Source: Veillonella intestinalis (GTDB taxonomy: Bacteria > Bacillota > Negativicutes > Veillonellales > Veillonellaceae). Taken from it: a DNA stretch of 64,000 bases. The notes beneath the pieces were generated by a model. That model was not told where the DNA came from. It made no database searches and was given only the letters and a program-made list of their open reading frames with translations. Of the stretch, positions 58,021 to 64,000 are shown piece by piece (the stretch's first letter is position 1; every line of letters starts with the position of its first letter). A program made the position numbers and the translations under genes. The stretch is from contig NZ_CALPDB010000006.1 in the NCBI RefSeq assembly GCF_943193155.1, forward strand, positions 173,611-237,610. Direction: 5' to 3'.

Positions 58021-58311
58021 TCATTTCAAACGACTTAGAATCGTTTTATAGCCATCGGCGCCATATACTAAACACCGCTTTACTCGGCTAATAGTAGCAG
58101 TACTAGCACCGGTTGTTTCTACAATGTTATCATAACTTTCACCAGATTCTAACATCCGTGCGACCTGCAAACGCTGTGCCAATGCTTTTAGCTCATTGAC
58201 CGTACAAATATCTTCAAAGAATTCATAACACTCATCGATTGTTTCCAAAGCTAATATAGCCTGGAATAACTGGTCATTCATAGGATTGCGTAATTTCTCA
58301 TTGACACTCAT
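58021..58311 (-). CDS. TrpR-like YerC/YecD family regulator
   Basis: The 96-residue protein has the TrpR-type helix-turn-helix LAQRLQVARMLESGESYDNI and TTGASTATISRVKRCL near residues 43-79. The YerC/YecD family is related to the tryptophan repressor but its effector is not established. AGGGAGGAT precedes the ATG. Probable target: the TSUP-SDR genes behind it. Confidence 0.92.
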   Translation of the reverse strand: MSVNEKLRNPMNDQLFQAILALETIDECYEFFEDICTVNELKALAQRLQVARMLESGESYDNIVETTGASTATISRVKRCLVYGADGYKTILSRLK

Positions 58312-58370
58312 AAAGATCCTCCCTTAGTAATTTAGATTTATTTTAATTATATTACATAATGGGGTAAAAG

Positions 58371-58406
58371 AAAAAGACTTTCACACAAAAAAGTGCAAAA
58401 GTCTTC
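58371..58406 (-). terminator. terminator after metQ
   Basis: AAGACTTT...CACAC pairs with GTGCAAAAGTCTT around an A-rich loop, followed by CTTTTTC on the minus strand. Confidence 0.8.
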
Positions 58407-58436
58407 TTCATAATTAATAACTAGCTTATTTCATCC

Positions 58437-59252
58437 TTAGAAAGCTGAAATAATAGAACCTTTGAAGGTATCTTCGATAAATTTCTTAGTTGCCTCAGAT
58501 TGATAAATAGATAAGAATTTTTTAACAGTTTCACTATCTTTATCCCCTTCACGTACAGCTACTACATTAGCAAACGGAGACTCTTTACTTTCTACTACTA
58601 CAGCATCCTTCAATGGATTAAGACCAGCATTTAGCGCATAGTTAGTATTTACACAAGCAATATCCACATCATTTAAAGAACGAGCAATTTGTGCTGCTTC
58701 CAATTCTTTAATCTGAAGATTTTTAGGATTTTCCACAATATCTGCTACAGTAGATTTTGGACTGCCCCCATCTTTTAATTTTAAAAGGCCTGCTTGTTGT
58801 AATAACAATAAACCTCGACCACCATTAGTTGGATCATTAGGAATTGCTACCGAAGCACCATTTGGAACAGTGCTCAAATCTTTATACTGATTAGAATATA
58901 AACCCATTGGTAATAAAATAGTCTTACCTACGGATACTAAATGTAGACCTCGTTCGGTCACCATGTTGTCCAAGAATGGCTGATGTTGGAACGAATTAGC
59001 ACTCAACTCTTTTTGTTCTAAAGCAATATTCGGTTGAATGTAGTCATTAAATTCCACTACTTTAATTTTAAAACCTTGTTTTTCTGCTTCTTTAGCAACA
59101 AAATCCATCACTTGCGCATGAGGTCCTGCCGTTACCCCAACAGAAAATTCTTGATTAGTGCCATTTGCACTTTCTTTGCTATCACTACCACAGCCCACTA
59201 ATACAAGAGCAAATGTAGCGATAGCAGCCAATAAAAACGCTAATTTTTTCAT
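58437..59252 (-). CDS. metQ: methionine ABC transporter substrate-binding lipoprotein
   Basis: The 271-residue NlpA/MetQ protein has a signal peptide and lipobox LVGC with the lipid-bearing Cys21. VGVTAGPHAQVMDFV, FNDYIQPN and ANSFQHQPFL follow, then PNDPTNGGRGL, as in methionine-binding proteins. It delivers methionine to MetNI. Third gene of the riboswitch-controlled operon. Confidence 0.95.
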   Translation of the reverse strand: MKKLAFLLAAIATFALVLVGCGSDSKESANGTNQEFSVGVTAGPHAQVMDFVAKEAEKQGFKIKVVEFNDYIQPNIALEQKELSANSFQHQPFLDNMVTERGLHLVSVGKTILLPMGLYSNQYKDLSTVPNGASVAIPNDPTNGGRGLLLLQQAGLLKLKDGGSPKSTVADIVENPKNLQIKELEAAQIARSLNDVDIACVNTNYALNAGLNPLKDAVVVESKESPFANVVAVREGDKDSETVKKFLSIYQSEATKKFIEDTFKGSIISAF

Positions 59253-59343
59253 GTGTGTTCCCTCTTTCTCTCAAATCTCAATTTACTACTATTTTAAAAT
59301 ACTATCTAAAAACTATTAACTACAACTAACAAACCAGTTGTAC

Positions 59344-59997
59344 TTAGCGTTTATTCACTTTGCGGGATAAGAAATCACCACAAGATTGAATCAATTGTAC
59401 TAAAACAATTAAGATAACGATAGTTGCTAACATTACATCCCCTTGGAAACGTTGGTAACCATAGCGAATAGCGATGTCCCCAAGACCACCACCACCGATA
59501 GCACCAGCCATAGCGGAGTAACTAATCAAGTTAACAATTAATACCGTAATATTGTCAATAATAGTAGGCAAGGCTTCTGGCAATAACACTTTGCGAATGA
59601 TTTGCAAAGGTGACGCCCCCATAGCTTGTGCCGCTTCAATAACACCACTATTAATTTCACGAATCGACGTTTCTACTAAACGCGCTAAAAATGGAATTGC
59701 CGCAATAGTTAATGGTACACAAGCGGCGGTAGTACCAATAGAGGTACCCGCAATAATACGAGTCAATGGGATAATAGCTACCATCAAAATGATAAATGGT
59801 ATCGAACGCAAGGCGTTTACAACAGCCCCTAACACTGTATTTAATGCTTTATTTTCTAAAATATGGCCTTTGCCAGTAATAACAAGAATAACCCCTAATG
59901 GAATCCCAATAATAGTGGCTACCACGGTAGAGATAATTGTCATCTGTAGGGTTTCACCTAGCCCTTGAATCAACAAATTAATGATTTGTTGCGACAT
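59344..59997 (-). CDS. metI: methionine ABC transporter permease
   Basis: The 217-residue, five-helix permease has the EAA-type loop EAAQAMGASPLQIIRKVLLPEALP near residues 131-154 and RSIPFIILMVAIIPLTR. I chose the ATG at 59995-59997 with GAGGTGA seven bases upstream. It overlaps the end of metN by about 20 bases. Confidence 0.96.
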   Translation of the reverse strand: MSQQIINLLIQGLGETLQMTIISTVVATIIGIPLGVILVITGKGHILENKALNTVLGAVVNALRSIPFIILMVAIIPLTRIIAGTSIGTTAACVPLTIAAIPFLARLVETSIREINSGVIEAAQAMGASPLQIIRKVLLPEALPTIIDNITVLIVNLISYSAMAGAIGGGGLGDIAIRYGYQRFQGDVMLATIVILIVLVQLIQSCGDFLSRKVNKR

Positions 59998-61024
59998 AGC
60001 CAATCACCTCACTTCCAATAGGTAACTCTTTCAAGTATTGAATGCCTCGTTCTTCATTTTCTCGTTCCCCATCTAGTACAACGATCAAATGACCAAAGCT
60101 TTTATCTTGAATATAGTCAACACCGCCAAATAGTATGCTTACGTCAAGACCAAAACGCCGAATCATACCAGCTACAATAGGCTCATCCACTACATTGCCA
60201 ACGAAATTAAGGCGAATAATAGGATGTAATCCTTCACGCCATTCAGGTTGTACGTTCAAATGACGCCAAGCTTCTTCTGGCAACTTATGACTGATAATAG
60301 CGCCAACAAATTCTTTGGTCGTTTTTTCTTTAGGTCCAGTAAATACATCAACAACAGGCCCTTCTTCTAAGATAACGCCACCTTCAATAACCGCTACACG
60401 GTCACAGATTTCCTTAATCACTTGCATTTCATGAGTAATGAGGACAATCGTTAATTTTAACTTTTCATTAATATCCTTCAACAATTCTAAAATAGATTTA
60501 GTTGTCTGTGGATCAAGCGCTGACGTTGCTTCATCACAAAGCAATACTTTTGGATTACTTGCCAAGGCACGAGCAATCCCTACACGCTGTTTCTGACCTC
60601 CAGATAATTGCGATGGATAGTTATTTAAACGGTCGCTCAATTTTACAATGTCTAAAATTGGTAATATGCGCTCTTTAATTTCCGCTTTGCTAAGGCCTTG
60701 CAATTCTAACGGAAAGGCCACATTGTCATATACTGTACGAGAAGATAGTAAGTTAAAATGCTGGAAAATCATACCAATATTTTTACGCTGTTCTCGTAAA
60801 TCTTTATCACTTAATTTTGTTAAATCTACACCATCAACAACCACTTCACCAGAAGTAGGTCGTTCTAACATATTAATACAGCGAATCAATGTAGATTTAC
60901 CAGCCCCACTTTGGCCAATGACACCAAATATTTCCCCTTCCTTTACAGAAAGGCTAATATCCTTCAAGGCTTCTACACGATTCGGTCCTTCATAAACCTT
61001 ACTGATATGCGTCAGTTCAATCAT
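59978..61024 (-). CDS. metN: methionine ABC transporter ATPase
   Basis: The 348-residue ATPase has Walker A GQSGAGKS at 37-44, the signature LSGGQKQR near 140, Walker B VLLCDEATSALD, and a C-terminal NIL domain from about residue 265 that binds methionine for trans-inhibition. It is the first gene behind the SAM-I riboswitch. Confidence 0.97.
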   Translation of the reverse strand: MIELTHISKVYEGPNRVEALKDISLSVKEGEIFGVIGQSGAGKSTLIRCINMLERPTSGEVVVDGVDLTKLSDKDLREQRKNIGMIFQHFNLLSSRTVYDNVAFPLELQGLSKAEIKERILPILDIVKLSDRLNNYPSQLSGGQKQRVGIARALASNPKVLLCDEATSALDPQTTKSILELLKDINEKLKLTIVLITHEMQVIKEICDRVAVIEGGVILEEGPVVDVFTGPKEKTTKEFVGAIISHKLPEEAWRHLNVQPEWREGLHPIIRLNFVGNVVDEPIVAGMIRRFGLDVSILFGGVDYIQDKSFGHLIVVLDGERENEERGIQYLKELPIGSEVIGYVATNH

Positions 61025-61075
61025 GTGATCGCTCTCCTTTTCTCAAAACACTCTCTATTGAAATACATATAAAAA

Positions 61076-61217
61076 CAAAAAACTCTCCATAACACATGAA
61101 GAGTAGTTCCCTGTTCTTCATCTGTCGAAGTGATTACTTCGTTGGAATTGGCACCGTTCCTATTTGGATGGTTGCCGCGACTTCATCGGGCCAGTCCCTC
61201 AGTCAACTCTTGATGAA
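61076..61217 (-). promoter_or_regulatory. SAM-I riboswitch (S-box) with terminator
   Basis: The aptamer (61217 down to 61117) starts TTCATCAAGAG and contains GAGGGACTGGCCCGATGAA and CGGCAACC, closed by GATGAA. A terminator follows (ACTCTTCAT with ATGGAGAGT and a T6 run, 61076-61104). High SAM should stop metNIQ transcription. Confidence 0.97.
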
Positions 61218-61242
61218 CCTATGTATTTTTTAACGTGATAAA

Positions 61243-61271
61243 ATCATATCACTGGATAGACATACTGTCAA
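61243..61271 (-). promoter_or_regulatory. promoter of the metNIQ riboswitch
   Basis: TTGACA (61266-61271) and TATGAT (61243-61248), 17 bases apart on the minus strand, about 25 bases before the aptamer. Confidence 0.8.
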
Positions 61272-61314
61272 TAGAGGAATTAAATATATCAAAAATTTTA
61301 ATCAAGAAATCAAA

Positions 61315-61376
61315 AAAACGACTTAGCCGTAGCCTGACATAAATTTTTACAAGGCAGACTTTAACTAAGTCGTTTT
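61315..61376 (-). terminator. terminator after the S-component gene
   Basis: AAAACGACTTAG (61315-61326) pairs with CTAAGTCGTTTT (61365-61376). T-rich sequence follows on the minus strand. Confidence 0.8.
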
Positions 61377-61452
61377 AATTTTAATTTTTATTTTAATTTT
61401 ATGTTTACTAATCACTATATAACATAAAAAGCTTAAATTATCATACCCAAAG

Positions 61453-61965
61453 TTACTGCCACACTTTAAAAGCCTTCCGATTCAACAAAAAACGCGCGCC
61501 CATGACGGCAATAGCCCCTGTAATCAATTGTGGCCAACTCATCATAAGCAATACAGCCTTTTCAACTGGATACGGCACGGAAAAACCAATAAATAATAGG
61601 GAAAAACTACAATACAGTACAACCCCTTTAGCTACACTACAAACAAAAGTCTGTAACCAAACTGGCTGATTTTGTAATAAACGCCCTAAGATAACAAATA
61701 CAGAATTGCCAATACCAACCAATGGAATAAATGGAGCAAATGGCAACATGGATTGCATAAACGCGATGATAGGTGTTACCCAAGCAATAACAAGTCCGCT
61801 AACTGCACCATAGCGCATAGTTGCCAATAGCATACTTAGCCCTACTAAGGAGCCAATTAGAAACATACTAACCATTGGTGGCACTGGCAAAATCACACGC
61901 AAACTTTGGCTTAATAAGGCCACGGCCAACAATAATGCTGTACCTGTTAATGTACGAAGTTCCAT
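61453..61965 (-). CDS. ECF-type transporter S component-like membrane protein
   Basis: The 170-residue protein has five to six helices. It opens ALLLAVALLSQSLRVILPVPPM, a pattern common in the substrate-binding S components of energy-coupling-factor vitamin transporters. No ATPase or T component is nearby, so it would share a central ECF module. The ligand is unknown. It lies eight bases after the aminotransferase gene. Confidence 0.7.
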   Translation of the reverse strand: MELRTLTGTALLLAVALLSQSLRVILPVPPMVSMFLIGSLVGLSMLLATMRYGAVSGLVIAWVTPIIAFMQSMLPFAPFIPLVGIGNSVFVILGRLLQNQPVWLQTFVCSVAKGVVLYCSFSLLFIGFSVPYPVEKAVLLMMSWPQLITGAIAVMGARFLLNRKAFKVWQ

Positions 61966-61972
61966 AAATTAA

Positions 61973-62827
61973 TTACGCCAAACCTTCCGCCAACAGTTTT
62001 TCATAGCCTTCACGTAGTTTCAACGCCACAGGCCCCACTTTGCCATCACCAACAGGTTGACGGTCTAATTTTGTAATCGGAATAATACCGCCAATGGTAT
62101 CGGTAAAGAATAATTCATCCGCAGAATCTACAAATTCACGATCAAATTCCTTTTCAATCAAGGATACCCCTGCCGTAGGTGCTACTCTGGTCACTACTAA
62201 CTGACGTGTAATCCCTTTTAGAATCAATTCATTAGCAGGATGAGTATATAAAATACCATCTTTAACGGCAAATACATTGGACGTTGCCCCTTCAGTACAA
62301 ATGCCATCACGGAACAACACAGCTGAATAAGCAAATTTCTTTTCTGCCTTTGTTTGTGCCAAAATATTAGGAATTAAATTCAACGTCTTAATATCTACAT
62401 GATGCCAACGTTCATCTGGTAAGCTAATGGCTTTTACCCCTTCCCCTAATTTACTTAAATCTTCTTTAATTGGGCGAATGTACATATACATGGTAGGATC
62501 CAATTTAGCTCGGTCATACGCATGATGGCGAGGTTCTACGCCTCGAGTAATTTGTAAATAAATATAGCCATCCGTAATACCACTTTGTTCAATCATAATT
62601 TCATGTAATTCTTGTAAATCTTCTGGTGGCATTTTTACAGGAATATCCATGAAACGCATGGAACGATAGAGTCGATCTTGATGATAGGAAAAAGCAAAGC
62701 AACGACCATTAAAAACACGAGTTACTTCATATACACCATCACCAAAACAATAACCACGGTCATCAAGACTCACACATTTAGCACCTGGTTCAACAAATTC
62801 ACCATTAAAATAGGTTAACTCTTTCAT
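61973..62827 (-). CDS. dat: D-amino-acid (D-alanine) aminotransferase, class IV
   Basis: The 284-residue fold-type IV PLP enzyme has RGYCFGDGVYEVTRV, LQITRGVEPRHHAY with the substrate Arg/His residues of D-alanine aminotransferases, the PLP lysine at about 147 in HHVDIKTLNL, and EGATSNVFAVKDG. It interconverts D-Ala and D-Glu for cell-wall synthesis. A branched-chain aminotransferase is less likely, given RGVEPRHH. GAGGTG precedes the ATG. Confidence 0.9.
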   Translation of the reverse strand: MKELTYFNGEFVEPGAKCVSLDDRGYCFGDGVYEVTRVFNGRCFAFSYHQDRLYRSMRFMDIPVKMPPEDLQELHEIMIEQSGITDGYIYLQITRGVEPRHHAYDRAKLDPTMYMYIRPIKEDLSKLGEGVKAISLPDERWHHVDIKTLNLIPNILAQTKAEKKFAYSAVLFRDGICTEGATSNVFAVKDGILYTHPANELILKGITRQLVVTRVAPTAGVSLIEKEFDREFVDSADELFFTDTIGGIIPITKLDRQPVGDGKVGPVALKLREGYEKLLAEGLA

Positions 62828-62905
62828 TGGAACACCTCTCTATTCTAAGCTGTGTGGAATACGTAAGTATAAACTACACAAAATACTGACTATAATTATG
62901 TTTCG

Positions 62906-62914
62906 ATTATAGCA
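62906..62914 (-). promoter_or_regulatory. candidate extended -10 promoter of dat
   Basis: TGCTATAAT on the minus strand is an extended -10. No good -35 is seen 17 bases upstream. It is about 80 bases before the dat ATG. Confidence 0.45.
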
Positions 62915-62933
62915 CAGTCCTGAAAAATCTGCA

Positions 62934-63887
62934 CTACCGCCCTAGTAAAATACGACGTACTACTTTAGGCAATTGTTGTAAACCTAATGTCCCCAAATAG
63001 GATAAACAAACCGTACAAATATACAATCCAATAACCACTACCGCCGTATACTGTAACTGCGCTTGCGCCATACCATAGGTCAATACAATGAGCATAAACG
63101 GATGAATTAAATAAATCCCATAAGACTGATTGCCGATTTGCTCCCAAAATGCCTTCGCCCCACTGCTCATAGGCGTTGCTAAAAAGAAAAACAAGAAAAA
63201 CAGCGTAGCTGCACCAGTATATATCATCCCCATAGGGCTTAATTGATGTATCGTATAAATAGCCTCTAACAAGGTGTAATGTCGCTCACTTAATACATAA
63301 TAATAGCTCCCCATCATTAAGGCTACAGAAAAAGCAAACACCATAGTTAAAGCCCCTCGATAGCGCCACAGCCCCTCCACTACGTTTTCATAACGCTCTG
63401 CCACTACAGCGCCTAACAAGAATATCCATACATAATGCAACACCCAATAATTAAGCTTCATAGAGTAAGCATATTGTAACCAAGGATTTTGAAACGTAAT
63501 ATGCCCACTATAGTAAGAGGACCAGTAATTAAATGCCACTTGTACCAGAAATAGTAAACTTAACCATACTATAGGCCGTTGCAAAATGCCTCGCACCAGC
63601 AATCGCCACAGTGGCATAAGAAGGTAGAACCAAAGCAAAATGACTATAAAATATAAATGGTAATATCCATTTCCAAAGAATAAGGTAGGCAATAAATACC
63701 GTGGTAAAAACCCAGCTAAACTACCGGCAGAAATACCGGCATACAAAATATATAATAATGACCAAGCTACATAGGGAAATAACACTACACGAGAACGTCG
63801 CCAGAGAAAATCCTTGTAAGAAAAATCAGCCATACTTGACGTATGATAAAATAGGCCAAAAGCGGATAAAAAGAAAGGCTCTGTCAC
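62934..63887 (-). pseudogene. acyltransferase-3 family membrane protein lacking its N-terminus
   Basis: The open frame gives 317 residues with about nine helices. Its first residues, TEPFFLSAFGLFYH then FLWRRSRVVLFPYVAWSLLYIL, match the second-helix region of acyltransferase-3 proteins. The first helix with the catalytic GHS-type His is absent. The only start is a GTG with no ribosome site, and the frame merely runs on to a stop near 63970. A divergent gene and its promoter occupy the place of the missing end. The gene is probably a 5'-truncated remnant. Confidence 0.65.
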
Positions 63888-63896
63888 AACAAATGG

Positions 63897-63925
63897 TTGA
63901 TTTTTGACGAGAAATAGCGTATAAT
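63897..63925 (+). promoter_or_regulatory. promoter of the right-edge gene
   Basis: TTGATT (63897-63902) and a perfect TATAAT (63920-63925) are 17 bases apart on the plus strand, 39 bases before the ATG at 63965. Confidence 0.7.
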
Positions 63926-63964
63926 AATAGTAAGAAACAGTACCACCGAAGGAGGTAATTGGAT

Positions 63965-64000
63965 ATGCCTACTATCAAAGACGCATTAGATATTATCGGT
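63965..64000 (+). CDS. start of a gene cut by the window edge
   Basis: An ATG preceded by GGAGG (63951-63955) opens MPTIKDALDIIG and runs off the window. Twelve codons are too few to identify it. Confidence 0.7.
   Translation, partial: MPTIKDALDIIG

Overview
The window looks like chromosomal DNA of a Veillonella-type organism (Negativicutes, low-GC diderm Firmicutes). Three things point there. A Gram-positive style yggS-sepF-proC-ylmH-divIVA cluster sits beside an outer-membrane trimeric autotransporter. A tandem pair of CobT homologues matches ArsA/ArsB, the phenolyl-cobamide enzymes known from Sporomusa. Regulation is Firmicute-like, with a SAM-I riboswitch and a T-box. The species call is inference from gene content and base composition; nothing in the window was compared with a database. 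Almost all genes lie on the minus strand. The exceptions are the two window edges and a short island at 52.4-54.4 kb.

Layout, left to right. 0-6 kb: end of a LysE-type exporter, a nitroreductase, an amidohydrolase/anion-permease pair, a decayed toxin-antitoxin locus with an intact operator, an M48 protease with LemA, and a small orphan protein. 6-10 kb: tRNA-Arg and trmB-ftsW-uraA. 10-20 kb: one giant trimeric autotransporter adhesin (about 3,260 codons when in frame). Its signal-peptide coding region holds a run of nine G that puts the gene out of frame here, as in a phase-variable OFF state. 20.6-21.1 kb: six tRNAs. 21-27 kb: larC N-domain, then MATE-tyrA-arsA-arsB. 27-34 kb: tetrapyrrole operon (precorrin-2 dehydrogenase, hemA, hemC, cobA-hemD fusion, hemB, hemL, small orphan) that makes uroporphyrinogen III and precorrin-2 for siroheme and cobamides. 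34-37.6 kb: the ylm/division cluster. 37.8-41.2 kb: a possible PBECR4-type protein behind an attenuator-like leader, then pgeF and a radical SAM protein. 41.5-48 kb: glutathione peroxidase, an SSS transporter behind a T-box leader with a duplicated T-box core, tuf, a CycA-like permease and five tRNAs. 48-54.4 kb: uppP, a membrane phosphoesterase, mutY, a nudix hydrolase, and the plus-strand island. 54.5-64 kb: a YkvA-like protein, a repeat-rich protein, an SDR, a TSUP transporter, a TrpR-like regulator, metNIQ under a SAM-I riboswitch, an ECF-type S component, a D-amino-acid aminotransferase, and an acyltransferase gene lacking its 5' end.

How they fit together: the tetrapyrrole operon feeds cobamide synthesis. 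ArsAB would activate a phenolic lower ligand, and tyrA lies in the same run of genes. The most interesting items are the poly-G switch in the adhesin, the 52-residue tail after its membrane anchor, the tandem T-box core, the leader RNA at 38.35-38.49 kb, and the tyrA-arsAB linkage.
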